From: Acidobacteriota bacterium
Lineage (GTDB): Bacteria; Acidobacteriota; Polarisedimenticolia; J045
Length of the DNA: 64,000 bases
Reading direction: 5' to 3'
NCBI GenBank assembly: GCA_030949985.1
Contig: JAUZRX010000023.1
Coordinates: 124,001-188,000, forward strand
Program-made: the position numbers and the translations under genes
The notes under the pieces: generated by a model
Seen by the model: the letters and a program-made list of their open reading frames with translations, nothing else
What the model was told of the DNA's origin: nothing
Database searches by the model: none
Part shown: one piece after another, positions 45,212-57,995 of the stretch
Position numbering within the stretch: the first letter of the stretch is position 1
Layout of the letters: every line of letters begins with the position of its first letter

Positions 45212-46201
45212 CTAGTGGAAGCTATGGAGCACCTTGATGTAGTTGGCCCGCTCGAAGGCGGAGGGATCCGGGCAGCACTTCTGGCTCATCGTGCCGATCA
45301 ACTCCCTGACCGAGCCATACTCGTTCTCCTCGAGCCAGGCGCCGAGATCACTCTCGATGCGCCGGAGATGCGGCACTCCCTGCTTGAGCAACGCCGAACA
45401 CAGGTGCACCACCCGGGCGCCGGCCATCAGCATCTTGACGGCGTCACGCCCCGAGTGAACGCCGCCGGTGGCCGCCAGATCGGCCCCGATCCGGCCATGG
45501 AGAATCCCGATCCAGCGCAGGGGCAGCCGGGCGTCGTCCGGCGTGCTGAGCTGAAGGTCGGTGATCACCTCGAGCTGTTCGGGATCGATGTCGGGTTCGT
45601 AGAAGCGGTTGAAGAGCGACAGCCCCCGGGCGCCGGCGTCCGTCAGGCGGCGCGCCATGATCGGCACGGATGTCAGGAACGGATGCATCTTCACCGCCAC
45701 CGGGAGGCCCACGGCTCCGACGACTTCCCGGGTCAGGTCGACATAGGTGTCTTCGACTTCCCCCAGCGGCTGCTGCGGATCGGTGGGCAGGAAGTAGATG
45801 TTCAGCTCCAGGGCGTCGGCCCCGGCCTGCTCGATCTTCCGGGCGTATTCCGTCCAGCCGCCGGGAGAAGCCCCGTTGAGCGAGGCGATGACGGGGATCT
45901 CCATCGCCTCCTTGGCCCGGCGGATCAGATCGAGGTATGCCTCGGGTCCGCGCGCGAAATCACCGGGCGCCGGGTAGTAGGAAATGGCTTCCGCCGTGCT
46001 CTCGCTGCCGTACTCCAGGTAGTGATCGAGTTCCAGGCCCTCGAATTCGATCTGCTCTTCGAAGAGCGAATAGAGAACGACGGCACCGGCACCCATGTCT
46101 TCGAGAGCGCGCAGCGAGTCGAGCTGCCGGGTCAGTGGCGACGAGGAGGGTACGAGGGGGCTGCGCAACTCGAGACCCATGTATTGCGTGGTCAGATCCA
46201 T
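45212..46201 (-). CDS. Dihydroorotate-dehydrogenase-like FMN oxidoreductase
   Basis: 329 aa. TIM-barrel of the DHOD family with LRSPLVPSSSPLTRQLDSLRALEDMGAGAVVLYSLFEE at the N-terminus, VIASLNGASPGGWTEYARKIEQAGADALELNIY in the middle and the phosphate-binding AATGGVHSGRDAVKMLMAGARVV. Gene order directly behind PFOR, 37 bp apart, is a recurrent pattern for this DHOD-like group (known from genome annotation) and argues against pyrimidine synthesis; a redox partner of PFOR or ferredoxin is likely. The reaction is unproven. Confidence 0.85.
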   Translation of the reverse strand: MDLTTQYMGLELRSPLVPSSSPLTRQLDSLRALEDMGAGAVVLYSLFEEQIEFEGLELDHYLEYGSESTAEAISYYPAPGDFARGPEAYLDLIRRAKEAMEIPVIASLNGASPGGWTEYARKIEQAGADALELNIYFLPTDPQQPLGEVEDTYVDLTREVVGAVGLPVAVKMHPFLTSVPIMARRLTDAGARGLSLFNRFYEPDIDPEQLEVITDLQLSTPDDARLPLRWIGILHGRIGADLAATGGVHSGRDAVKMLMAGARVVHLCSALLKQGVPHLRRIESDLGAWLEENEYGSVRELIGTMSQKCCPDPSAFERANYIKVLHSFH

Positions 46202-46238
46202 GACGTGTCTCCCTGCTCTGGGGGGCGCGAGAGCCGCG

Positions 46239-49811
<3,573 letters not shown>

Positions 49812-50031
49812 CTTCGCGGCCCTCCCAGCCCCCGGCGTGCACCTGCCGATCGCGGATCGCGGCCCCGCCTCCGGTCCTCAGCAGCCCGCACGCGGAGGCG
49901 CCAGCCGCGCCGCGTCGCGCTTGGGGGCAGGGACAAGGGGCAGTCTCGCCTGATCTCGAGCCAATCTCCGCAGCCTGGCCGGCCTTCCGGTGCTGTTACG
50001 CAAAGGAAACGGTAGGTCAGTGACAAACTAA

Positions 50032-50060
50032 ACAGTAATGCAACTGCCCTGCCCCGTCAA
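50032..50060 (-). promoter_or_regulatory. Possible promoter for nifJ (in 278-bp intergenic region)
   Basis: On the minus strand TTGACG (50060-50055) and TACTGT (50037-50032) are 17 bp apart; the -10 is poor (3/6). It sits in a locally AT-rich stretch 220 bp upstream of nifJ. The remaining 200 bp to nifJ is GC-rich with nothing recognisable, so a long leader would result. Confidence 0.35.
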
Positions 50061-50089
50061 ACGCCCGGAGGGCATCATTTAGCGCCCGG

Positions 50090-50389
50090 CTACCCCGGCG
50101 TTCGCCGCACCGCCCTGACCTGTTCTTCCTCTTCCGCCGTGATCCGCGCCAGTTCTTCCTCCAGTTCGCGGCTGCGCCGCTCGAGGACCTCGGCGTCGCC
50201 GTCCTTGCCCAGTTCGGCCAGTTCCCGCTGTCCCTGGAAACGCACCTCGTCACGGCGGGCCGCAGCCTGCCTGCGGATGCGCTGGATCTCTTCCTTCTGG
50301 GCCCGGCTCAGGCGGGCTCCCTCGTCGCCCCCGGCTCCCAGGCGTTCGAGGGCCAGTTCGTAGGCCGATTTCAGCTTCTTCTTCGCCAT
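50090..50389 (-). CDS. Small coiled-coil protein, unknown function
   Basis: 99 aa. A basic N-terminus (MAKKKLKS) is followed by a highly charged, Glu/Arg/Ala-rich sequence predicted to form one long alpha-helix or coiled coil (about 25-95). GAGGAG precedes the ATG at 10 nt. No known family recognised. It is transcribed as a single gene between nifJ and a divergent SRAP gene. Confidence 0.65.
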   Translation of the reverse strand: MAKKKLKSAYELALERLGAGGDEGARLSRAQKEEIQRIRRQAAARRDEVRFQGQRELAELGKDGDAEVLERRSRELEEELARITAEEEEQVRAVRRTPG

Positions 50390-50688
50390 CGCGTACGTTT
50401 CTCCTCTGGAACTCCCGTCTGGGACTCCCGGATCGCGTATTCTAACCGGCGAGATTCATGAGCCCCGCGGCCGCAACGTCGCCAGCGCGCGCTGGCCGGA
50501 CCCGCCCGGACGCGATACCGAGGGTCGGGCGGAGCCCGGGTTCGGTCGCGTCCCGGCGTTGGCCTCTGCCCGCAGGCCTCCAGCATGCGACGTCGGCCTC
50601 GGCAGCTCGAAAGGTTCAGGAATCCCGCGGGGCGACCTGCCGGCGGCGTCGCCTCGCCGACGCGCCCCGCCCCGGAGGGAACACTCTC

Positions 50689-51369
50689 GTGTGCGGCCGC
50701 TTCGTCCAGTCCTCTTCCGCCCGGTTGCTGGCCCGGTTGCTGGGCCTCGACCCCCCGGCCCACCTCGCCCCGCGCTACAACCTGGCCCCGACGGAAACGG
50801 CCGCCGTGATTCTCTGGGAGGAAACCGGACCCGCCTTCGCGCACCTGCGCTGGGGATGGCCCGCCGGCGGGGAACGCCCGCGAATCCTGCACCAGGCCCG
50901 GGCCGAGACGGTGGCCCGGCTCCCGGCTTTCCGGCAGGCCTTGGCCCGTCGGCGGGCCCTGGTCCCCGCCGACGGCTTCTACGAATGGAGTGGCCGCCGG
51001 GGTCGGCGCCAGCCCTGGTGGATCCATCCGCCCCGGCCGGGCACCTCCCTCTGCTTCGCCGCCATCTGGGCCGACCGACCGGGGTCCGGCGGCAGCTTCG
51101 CCCTGCTCACCCGACCGGCCGCCGGCCCCCTCCGCCGCCTTCATCACCGGATGCCGCTGATCCTCCCGACCTCCCGCCTCAACGCCTGGATCAACCCCCG
51201 GAGCGATCCGCAGGCCCTCGTCGACAGGATCTGCCGGGAGGATCCGCCGCCCCTGGAGTTCTACCGGGTATCGCCGGAAGTCAACCGGGCCGGCCCCGAC
51301 CACCCGGGTCTGACGGCGCCGATCGCCCCCCACCACCCTTCCCTCTTCGACGCCCCCCCGGGCGGATGA
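50689..51369 (+). CDS. SRAP-family protein (HMCES/YedK), abasic-site DNA-protein crosslinker
   Basis: 226 aa from a GTG at 50689, giving Cys as residue 2, the active residue after Met removal, which crosslinks to abasic sites in single-stranded DNA. The motifs CGRF, PRYNLAPT, PADGFYEWS (catalytic Glu) and HHRMPLIL (catalytic His) are all present. The GTG is preceded by CCCGGAGGGAACACTCTC. An upstream ATG at 50458 would add a GC-rich non-family extension; the 299 bp from the divergent gene to this start shows no other gene. Confidence 0.9.
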   Translation: MCGRFVQSSSARLLARLLGLDPPAHLAPRYNLAPTETAAVILWEETGPAFAHLRWGWPAGGERPRILHQARAETVARLPAFRQALARRRALVPADGFYEWSGRRGRRQPWWIHPPRPGTSLCFAAIWADRPGSGGSFALLTRPAAGPLRRLHHRMPLILPTSRLNAWINPRSDPQALVDRICREDPPPLEFYRVSPEVNRAGPDHPGLTAPIAPHHPSLFDAPPGG

Positions 51370-51408
51370 AGCCGCGCCCCCCGCGCGAAGGAGCTTTTCA
51401 ACGGGCTG

Positions 51409-52197
51409 CTAGCCGCCGGAGGAGGACAGGAGACGTCGCGCCAACGCCAGCTGGAGGCCCACGGGAAGCACTCTCGGCCCCCAGGTCAGGACCTTGTTCA
51501 CCAGACCGGGAACCACCTCCCGCCGTCCCCTGGCGTAGGCCCCGAGCGCGGCTCCCACCACGCGCTCGACCGCCATGAAGGGCTTGGGGTAGTCGAAGCT
51601 CATGCGGGCATGTTCACCGAACTCGGTGGCCACCGGACCGGGGCTCAGGCACAGCACCCGGGTTCCGTTCTCGCGGCCCTCGGCCGAGAGCGCCAGCGAC
51701 CAGCTCCGAACGAAAGCCTTGGTGGCGGCGTAGACGGCGAAGTGGGGCAAGGGCTGGAAACCGGCGACACTCGCCACGTGGATCACCCCCCTCCCCGGCA
51801 CCCGGCCCAGGTCGGGCCACAGGGCGTAGGTCAACCCCGCCATGGCCGTCACGTTGAGTTGGATCATCTGCTCGTAGTCGTTCCAGGGGAAGCGCTCGAT
51901 CGGCCCGAAGCGACCGAAACCGGCGTTGTTCACCAGCAGGTCGACCTCCCCTTCGACCCGTCCGATCAATCTCTCCACGCCGTCCGGAGCGAGCAGATCG
52001 CAGTCTATGGTGGCCACGCGCACCGGGCCTCGCGCCTCGAGCGCTTCGGCCAGCCGGCGCAACCGATCGCCCCGCCGGGCGGTGATCGTCAAGCGCCGGG
52101 CGCGGGGAGCCAGAGCCCGGGCGAAGGCCTCCCCGATCCCCGCGGAAGCTCCCGTGACCAGGCAATGTTCGTACCGGGGTGCGGGCCACTGGCTCAA
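51409..52197 (-). CDS. Short-chain dehydrogenase/reductase
   Basis: 262 aa from a TTG at 52197, with AGGAGG 7 nt upstream; the track ATG/GTG alternatives lie in a non-coding upstream frame. Rossmann motifs: CLVTGASAGIGEAFA (NAD(P) binding), LLVNNAGFGRFG, and the catalytic VASVAG Ser with YAATK (Tyr/Lys). The variant is classical SDR, close to DltE/YqjQ-like subfamilies. Substrate unknown. It is divergent from the EVE gene. Confidence 0.88.
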   Translation of the reverse strand: MSQWPAPRYEHCLVTGASAGIGEAFARALAPRARRLTITARRGDRLRRLAEALEARGPVRVATIDCDLLAPDGVERLIGRVEGEVDLLVNNAGFGRFGPIERFPWNDYEQMIQLNVTAMAGLTYALWPDLGRVPGRGVIHVASVAGFQPLPHFAVYAATKAFVRSWSLALSAEGRENGTRVLCLSPGPVATEFGEHARMSFDYPKPFMAVERVVGAALGAYARGRREVVPGLVNKVLTWGPRVLPVGLQLALARRLLSSSGG

Positions 52198-52281
52198 GGC
52201 TGTTCCTCCTGCATGATCGTCTCCGCGCGGTAGTATGCGCCCTGGCGTCGGCGGCGTCCGCCGCCGGAAAGGGAGGAAAGC

Positions 52282-52785
52282 GTGGCTCGCGCCCGACATT
52301 ACTGGCTTGTCAAGTCCGAACCGGCCAAGTACTCCATCGACGACCTGGCCGCCGAGGCGGGTCGCCGAGCCTGCTGGGACGGCGTACGTAACTACCAGGC
52401 GCGCAATTTCATGCGCGACGGCATGCGGCTGGGAGACCAAGTGCTGTTCTACCACTCGGCTGTGCAGCCTCCCGGGGTCGCCGGCTGCGCCCGGGTCGTC
52501 CGCGAGGCCTACCCCGACCCGACTCAGTTCGACCCCGCCTCCCCGGCCTACGATCCCCGATCCCGGCCCGAAGACCCGCGGTGGCTGATGGTGGACCTGG
52601 AACTGACCTGCCGCTTCGACCGCCTGATCCCCCTGGCGGAACTGCGCGCGACCCCCGGCCTCGAGGAGATGTTGCTGCTGCGTCGGGGCCAGCGTCTGTC
52701 GGTGATGCCGGTGACCCCCGCCCAGTGGCGCATCATCCTGGGCCTGGCCCGGCCCGCGCCCGGCAGCACGTTGCCCCCCGTCTAG
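52282..52785 (+). CDS. EVE-domain protein (modified-base/RNA-binding type)
   Basis: 167 aa from a GTG at 52282 with GGGAGG upstream. The whole protein is an EVE (PUA-like) domain: HYWLVKSEPAKYSIDDLAA at the start, WDGVRNYQARNFMRDGMRLGDQVLFYHS, then PRWLMVDLELTCRF. EVE proteins bind modified bases in DNA or RNA (thymocyte nuclear protein family, often in defence or restriction contexts). No nuclease or defence genes are adjacent, so a housekeeping role is more likely here. Confidence 0.9.
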   Translation: MARARHYWLVKSEPAKYSIDDLAAEAGRRACWDGVRNYQARNFMRDGMRLGDQVLFYHSAVQPPGVAGCARVVREAYPDPTQFDPASPAYDPRSRPEDPRWLMVDLELTCRFDRLIPLAELRATPGLEEMLLLRRGQRLSVMPVTPAQWRIILGLARPAPGSTLPPV

Positions 52786-52902
52786 CAGCTTGCAGGCAAA
52801 CATCAAGCGAAAGCACCGCGCCCCCCCACACCCCCGGCCGATTCGGTTAGAATGACCGAGGAAGAGCCCATCCGGGCGGCGTCCAGCTTCAGGGGGAGCC
52901 TC

Positions 52903-53295
52903 GTGGAACCCACGACCCTCAGCCTGGTTCTCGTTACGCCCCGCCAGCACCTCTTCGAACGCACTCTCGATCTGCTGGCGGAGGCGCGGGACGCGTGTTT
53001 CCGCCTCTCCTGGGTCCGCGACCTGACAGAGGCCGAAAAGGCCCTGACCCACGGCTGCGATCTCTGCCTGGTGGACGCCTACTGCTTCGACGCCGGCCCC
53101 GGCCCGCGGATGGCCATTCAGCGGCGGCAGGTCCCGATCGTCGCCCTGGTCACCGGTGAAGACCACCGCCGTCCCATTCCGCCGGACCTGCCCCGCCTCG
53201 AACTCGACGGGCTGACCCCCGTCGACGCGGCCCGGCGGCTACGGCAGGTGGCCCGCCCCGCCCCGCCCATGGCGGGCCTCGCCTCGGCGGAGTAA
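52903..53295 (+). CDS. Degenerate receiver-like protein
   Basis: 130 aa from a GTG at 52903 preceded by GGGGGAG; an ATG at 52852 is in frame but overlaps a TAGAAT -10-like element and is probably not the start. The fold pattern resembles a response-regulator receiver: a first strand LSLVLVTPRQHLF, DLCLVDAY with the phosphoacceptor-like Asp, and PIVALVTGED with the conserved Thr. The conserved C-terminal Lys is replaced (LELDGLTP), so phosphorylation signalling is doubtful. No output domain. Confidence 0.6.
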   Translation: MEPTTLSLVLVTPRQHLFERTLDLLAEARDACFRLSWVRDLTEAEKALTHGCDLCLVDAYCFDAGPGPRMAIQRRQVPIVALVTGEDHRRPIPPDLPRLELDGLTPVDAARRLRQVARPAPPMAGLASAE

Positions 53296-53358
53296 ACGGG
53301 CCCGGTCGCCCCCCCCCGGCCCCTCTCCGAACCCACCGCCCGCCGGCATGGACCCCGC

Positions 53359-53907
53359 TCAGTCGACGATGTAGTGGTTGTTGGGCCGGGTCTGCGCCTC
53401 GGGCTTGGGGACCACCGTCCTGCGGGTCGCCAGCAGCCTGGCCGCCGCGCTGGAGGGGTCGTTCAGGTCGCCGAAGACCCGGACCTTGGTCGGGCAGGTC
53501 ACCACGCAGGCCGGCTCGAGCCCCTGCTCGACCCGGTGCCGGCAGAAGGAGCACTTGTCGACCTTCTCGGCCTGTTCGTCGTAGTAGCGCGCCCCGTAGG
53601 GACAGGCCTCCATGCAGAGCTGGCAGCCGATGCACTCTTCCCGCGTGATCTGAACCATGCCCCCCTCGGCGAAATGGCTCGCACCGGTGGGGCAGACATC
53701 GACACAGGGAGCCTCGCTGCAATGGTTGCACTGGCCGGGCTCGATCACGGCCCGCAACTCGGGGAACACACCCTCCAGGGTGTGATGGACCCAATCCCGG
53801 CTCGCTCCCGGGGGAACACCGTTTTCCGCCTTGCAGGCGACCACGCAGGCCTTGCAGTCCAGGCAGGAGCGGGCGTCGATCACCATACCGTATTGCGTTT
53901 TCGCCAT
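53359..53907 (-). CDS. Four-cluster ferredoxin subunit (DmsB/PsrB/NrfC type)
   Basis: 182 aa from the ATG at 53907. Four Cys clusters bind [4Fe-4S] centres: CLDCKACVVAC, CNHCSEAPCVDVC, CIGCQLCMEAC and CSFCRHRVEQG...CVVTC. This is the electron-transfer partner of DMSO-reductase-family molybdoenzymes and is expected beside the catalytic subunit in the periplasm, moved by the Tat pathway with it (no signal of its own is seen). Last gene of the operon, 16 bp after the molybdoenzyme. Confidence 0.93.
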   Translation of the reverse strand: MAKTQYGMVIDARSCLDCKACVVACKAENGVPPGASRDWVHHTLEGVFPELRAVIEPGQCNHCSEAPCVDVCPTGASHFAEGGMVQITREECIGCQLCMEACPYGARYYDEQAEKVDKCSFCRHRVEQGLEPACVVTCPTKVRVFGDLNDPSSAAARLLATRRTVVPKPEAQTRPNNHYIVD

Positions 53908-53923
53908 GGTCCCTGCTCCTCTC

Positions 53924-56188
53924 TCAGGCCTTCTCGACGGTGACGAAAGTCTCGTGCAGCGCCGCGTTCCCCGTGATCGCATCGGTGGCCGAGGCGATCA
54001 GGTCCTGATCCGAGGCTCCCTTCCCCACGGCCTGGTGCAAACCGGCAGAACGCTGACCGAAACCATGGGGCAGGTGGACGCAGTCTTCACGAATCCCCTC
54101 GGTCACGTGGGCCTTGACCCGCACCTGGCCGACGGAACTCTTGACCAGCACCTCGTCGCCCTCGGCGATACCCCGACGTCCGGCCACCTTCGCGTTGATC
54201 CACAAGGCGTTTTCCGGACACAGCTCGTGGAGCCAGAGGTTGTTCTGGTTCGCCGCGTGGGTGAAGTAGGACTGCTTGGCCGGGAGGAGCCGGAAATGCC
54301 CCTCCGGTGGCTGTGCCGGCGGAACGTAGACCGGCAGGGGGGCGTAGCCCCGGCGGCGGAAACGCTCGTTGGCCAGCTCGATCTTCCCGCTCGGCGTGCG
54401 GAAGCGATAGTCCGGGGACAGGGTCTTGCCGTAACTTCTCGCGCTGCGGTCGCTCCAGACGCCCGTCTCGTCGAAGACCTCCCGACTCAGCCCCGGCTTG
54501 GCGAGCTGGATCGAGACGTACTCGTCGATGTCGTAGTCGAAGTACTTCTCGATGCCCAGCCTTCCCGCCAGGCCTTGCATGATTTCGAGGCAGGAGCGGG
54601 TCGCGAACCGGGGCCGGACCACCTGCCGGCGCCAGGCCAGGAAGGCATAGGGCTGGTGAAAGCCCTCGACGGGATCGGTACGTTCGAGATAGGTCGACTC
54701 GGGCAGGATCACGTCGGCCATCCAGGCCGTGTCGCTGGGCACGATGTCGATCACCGCCACGAATTCCATCTGCTCGAGCATCTTGCGGGTCCTGGCCCGA
54801 TCCGGCAGCGCATGCAGCGGGTTCTGCTTGTAGATCATCCACCCCTTGACCGGGTAGGGCTGGCCGGCGAGCACCTGCTCGCGCAAATCCACGTAGACAC
54901 CGTCCTCGATTCGGGCCAGGGGGTGTCGCTCTTCGATACCGTCGACCCGCTCCTCGTCGGGCCAGGGCAACTCGGGGATTTCGGGCTTGCCCAGCGCGAT
55001 GGACTCCTTGGGCACCACGCCGCCCTCACGGTCCCAGTTGCCGACCAGGGCATTGACCAGCGCCATCGCCTGGCGCATGTGGGTATCGTTGCCGTACCAC
55101 GAGGAGCGACGACCTCGATAGACCACGGCCCGCGGCGCCGCGGCGGCGAATTCCCGCGTGATGCGGCGAATCTCACCCGCGGGAATCTCGGTTTCCCGCT
55201 CCGCCCATGCAGGCGTGAAGGGCTTGACATGCTCCACCAGCTCGTCGAAACCGTGGGTGTAGGCCGCGACGAATGCCGCGTCGTAGAGCTTCTCGTCGAT
55301 CAGCACGTGCAGCATGGCCAGGTAGAAAGCCATGTCGGTGCCGGGCCGGATCGGCAGCCATGTGCCGGCCCGGGCCGCGGTCACGCTGAACCGGGGGTCG
55401 AGGTAGACCAGTCGCATCTGGCCCCGGCGCGCTCGAGTCATCATGTCGATGGTGTCGGGAGTGATGAAGGCCTCGGCCCGATTGGCCCCCGAGACGATCA
55501 CATACTCGCAGTGCTCGAGGTCGTACTCGGGAACCGTGCCGAAGGTGGCGAAAAAGGCCACGTTGCCCGAGGCCAGGCAGAGACTCGGATGCCGGACCAC
55601 GTTCGGCGAACCCCAGGCCGCGCCGAAGGTGCGGAAGAAGCGTTCCTGGAAGCCCTCGGTGGAACTGAAGAGCATCCCGTGGGGACCATACTTCTCCTTG
55701 ATCTCCATCATCCTCCGGGCGGTGAAATCCAGCGCCTCGTCCCACCCGGCCTTGCGCCACTGGCCCGAACCCCGCGGCCCGGTGCGGATCAACGGATGCT
55801 TGAGCCGGTCCGGATCGTGGACCACCTTCACCCCGGCATTCCCCTTGGCGCAGAGCATGTTGCGCGACTTCGGGAAGTGCGGATTCGGCTCGAGCTTGAC
55901 GACGCGCTCTCCCTCGACCCGCGCGATGAAGCCGCACTTGTTGACACAATTGCCGCAGATGCTGGCCACCTGCCGAACCGCGGCCGGAGAGACGCTCTCC
56001 GACGCCGGATCGGCGACTTCGAGCAGCCGCTGACGCCCGGCGCAGCCGTAGAGCGTGGTCCCGAGAATCCCGGCGCCGAAGACGCCCAGGAAACCCCGCC
56101 GATCCAGCGTCAACGTCTCCCGGCGCCGCCGGGGATGGGGCCCCCTTCCGACAGGCATTCGCGGACTCGATGACATCTCGCCTCCCAT
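53924..56188 (-). CDS. Tat-exported molybdopterin oxidoreductase, PsrA/PhsA-like
   Basis: 754 aa. N-terminal twin-arginine signal DRRGFLGVFGAG (about 29-40) leads to LYGCAG, which may be a lipobox. An FeS site C78-x2-C81-x3-C85-x27-C113 is followed by the Mo-bis-MGD body; Cys204 in PSLCLASGN is the likely molybdenum ligand. MIYKQNPLHALPD, ILPESTYLERTDP and LPHGFG are shared with polysulfide/thiosulfate reductases. It should reduce (or oxidise) a small anion in the periplasm. Arsenate, tetrathionate or selenate cannot be excluded. No NrfD-type membrane subunit is encoded in the operon, unlike PsrABC. Confidence 0.9.
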   Translation of the reverse strand: MGGEMSSSPRMPVGRGPHPRRRRETLTLDRRGFLGVFGAGILGTTLYGCAGRQRLLEVADPASESVSPAAVRQVASICGNCVNKCGFIARVEGERVVKLEPNPHFPKSRNMLCAKGNAGVKVVHDPDRLKHPLIRTGPRGSGQWRKAGWDEALDFTARRMMEIKEKYGPHGMLFSSTEGFQERFFRTFGAAWGSPNVVRHPSLCLASGNVAFFATFGTVPEYDLEHCEYVIVSGANRAEAFITPDTIDMMTRARRGQMRLVYLDPRFSVTAARAGTWLPIRPGTDMAFYLAMLHVLIDEKLYDAAFVAAYTHGFDELVEHVKPFTPAWAERETEIPAGEIRRITREFAAAAPRAVVYRGRRSSWYGNDTHMRQAMALVNALVGNWDREGGVVPKESIALGKPEIPELPWPDEERVDGIEERHPLARIEDGVYVDLREQVLAGQPYPVKGWMIYKQNPLHALPDRARTRKMLEQMEFVAVIDIVPSDTAWMADVILPESTYLERTDPVEGFHQPYAFLAWRRQVVRPRFATRSCLEIMQGLAGRLGIEKYFDYDIDEYVSIQLAKPGLSREVFDETGVWSDRSARSYGKTLSPDYRFRTPSGKIELANERFRRRGYAPLPVYVPPAQPPEGHFRLLPAKQSYFTHAANQNNLWLHELCPENALWINAKVAGRRGIAEGDEVLVKSSVGQVRVKAHVTEGIREDCVHLPHGFGQRSAGLHQAVGKGASDQDLIASATDAITGNAALHETFVTVEKA

Positions 56189-56245
56189 TTTTCACGGACC
56201 CGGCATTCAGGCGGGGAGGCGGCAGCCGCCGCCTCCCCGACGCCG

Positions 56246-57967
56246 CTAGTATTTGATGGTCAGCGCCAGCCGGACGTTGAGCACATCGTCGTACGTGGGA
56301 AAACCCAGTATCGGCGTGGCCGAAAGATCCTTCGGAGCGCCCACGTGCCAGCCGGAGCCGGAATAGTCGTACTTGTAGTCGAGCACCGACAATCGCAGCC
56401 GGGCCCGGCTTGCCAGCTCCTGGTTCCAGTAGAACTCCCAGACATCGCCGCGGGTGGCCAGCTTGGAAAGCACGATGTCGTCCGCGGCGTGGGTGAAGTT
56501 GAACCAGTACTTGGAACCGTGGTTGTACTCCACACCGAGCTGGGTCGAACCGTTGGGCAGATCCCAGCGGAAACCGGCATAGACCGACGAACCGCTATGA
56601 CTTTGCGGCGTCTCGAAGGGGTCGCTGAAAAGACCACCGAAGGGCGTCGTGACGTTCTTCGGATCGGAAGAGACGCTGGCCATGGAAACGAACCAGTGCA
56701 CGGGGCCGTCGTGGCGCTCGACGAGCAGGGCCAGCAGATCCAGATCACCCAGGTTGGCACTGGGAGTCATGCGCATCACGGCCGGACCGGGAGCCGGGTT
56801 GCCGGTGACCGGATCGACCGGCATGACGATCAGGGCGTTGAAACCGTCGGTGACGTCGAACGCCCGAAACGCCGTGGCCTGGACGAACATCCGCGGCGAG
56901 CTGAACACGTCGATGTTGAGTCCACCGAGGTTGACATCCTTGAGCCTGTCGGCCGGGGCCTGGAGTTGCTCACCGTTGCCGAAACCGCTCTCGTAACCCA
57001 CGCCGTAGCAGAAGCGCAGAACGCTGTTCCACTTGTTGCCGACCACCCAGCCGAGGGTAGCCCCGTCGAACTGGTAATCCACCACGTGGCCGGTCGGTGT
57101 GCCACCCCGCAGCCGGCCCTCTCGAATTTCCAGCGGCGGGCCCGCCGTGGAAGGCCGCCTGCCCAGGGAAAGATAGAACCCGGTGCCCCCGATGTGGTTC
57201 CAGGAGAAGAAGGCCCGGTCCACGTGCACCAGGTCGCTTCCCGGAACCCCGACGGTGGTGCCATCCACGTTCATCGTGTTGGGCTGGCCGTTGAAGACCT
57301 GCACCCCGGTGCTGTCACCCCAGACCTTGTACATGGTCAGCCGGCCGTGGAACTTGAGATTCGGGCTGATTTCGGCCTGCATGTTCATCCGCAGGCGGGT
57401 GGTGTACATGATGTCATTGGTGTAGTCCCGAGCCGGGACGTAGGTCCCCGGAGTCAGAAGCTCCATCAGCGCGGCGACCTCGTCGGGCGGAAAACCGCCC
57501 ACCGCCTGCTTGAGGTCATCGAAACCCAGGCGGCTGGTGAAGTAGAGATACTCGCCATAGTTGGCGGCGACATTCTGTTCGAGCAGTTGGTAGATCGACT
57601 GGGGATCGGCGGGATCCCAGGCCGGGTCGTAGACCGGCGATCCGTAGGGGCTGGTCTGGGTGTAGAACAGGGTATCCACCAGCCCCTTCTGCAGCATCAT
57701 GCCGTTGTAATAGGCCGGCTGAGTGCCGTCGATGGAATCGGCGGCGATGCGCAGTTCGCCCGTGAAGAGCAGGCGATCCATGGCGCTCTTCCGCTCCACC
57801 TGGTCCAGGCGCGCCGGGATTTCCTCGTCCTCGATCAACTCCTTGAGCTGCTGAATCTGCTTTTCCAGTTCCTCGATCTTGCGGGCCGTCCCGTCTTCGG
57901 CGGCGAGACTCGGGCCGAAGCCCCATGGCAGGGCCAGTGCGAGCAGCAGAGATACGCTTCGTTTCAT
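56246..57967 (-). CDS. Porin-like outer-membrane beta-barrel protein (DUF3373-like)
   Basis: 573 aa from the ATG at 57967, strong GGAGGG site upstream. Signal peptide about 1-22 (ends SLAAED). A short coiled-coil (about 27-60, EELEKQIQQLKELIEDEE) precedes a long alternating-polar beta region with many Tyr/Trp/Gly and a C-terminal Tyr (LALTIKY), typical of outer-membrane barrels. The resemblance to DUF3373 porin-like proteins is by memory. It probably lets the respiratory substrate or product cross the outer membrane. It sits 29 bp after the cytochrome c gene and 57 bp before the molybdoenzyme. Confidence 0.8.
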   Translation of the reverse strand: MKRSVSLLLALALPWGFGPSLAAEDGTARKIEELEKQIQQLKELIEDEEIPARLDQVERKSAMDRLLFTGELRIAADSIDGTQPAYYNGMMLQKGLVDTLFYTQTSPYGSPVYDPAWDPADPQSIYQLLEQNVAANYGEYLYFTSRLGFDDLKQAVGGFPPDEVAALMELLTPGTYVPARDYTNDIMYTTRLRMNMQAEISPNLKFHGRLTMYKVWGDSTGVQVFNGQPNTMNVDGTTVGVPGSDLVHVDRAFFSWNHIGGTGFYLSLGRRPSTAGPPLEIREGRLRGGTPTGHVVDYQFDGATLGWVVGNKWNSVLRFCYGVGYESGFGNGEQLQAPADRLKDVNLGGLNIDVFSSPRMFVQATAFRAFDVTDGFNALIVMPVDPVTGNPAPGPAVMRMTPSANLGDLDLLALLVERHDGPVHWFVSMASVSSDPKNVTTPFGGLFSDPFETPQSHSGSSVYAGFRWDLPNGSTQLGVEYNHGSKYWFNFTHAADDIVLSKLATRGDVWEFYWNQELASRARLRLSVLDYKYDYSGSGWHVGAPKDLSATPILGFPTYDDVLNVRLALTIKY

Positions 57968-57995
57968 GCTTGCCTCCCTCCTTACTTCTGCCGGG

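Noticed and set aside
50458-50688. N-terminal extension of the SRAP protein from an upstream ATG
   Set aside because: SRAP proteins need Cys at position 2; the GTG at 50689 gives that, while the extension is Arg/Pro-rich and unlike the family.
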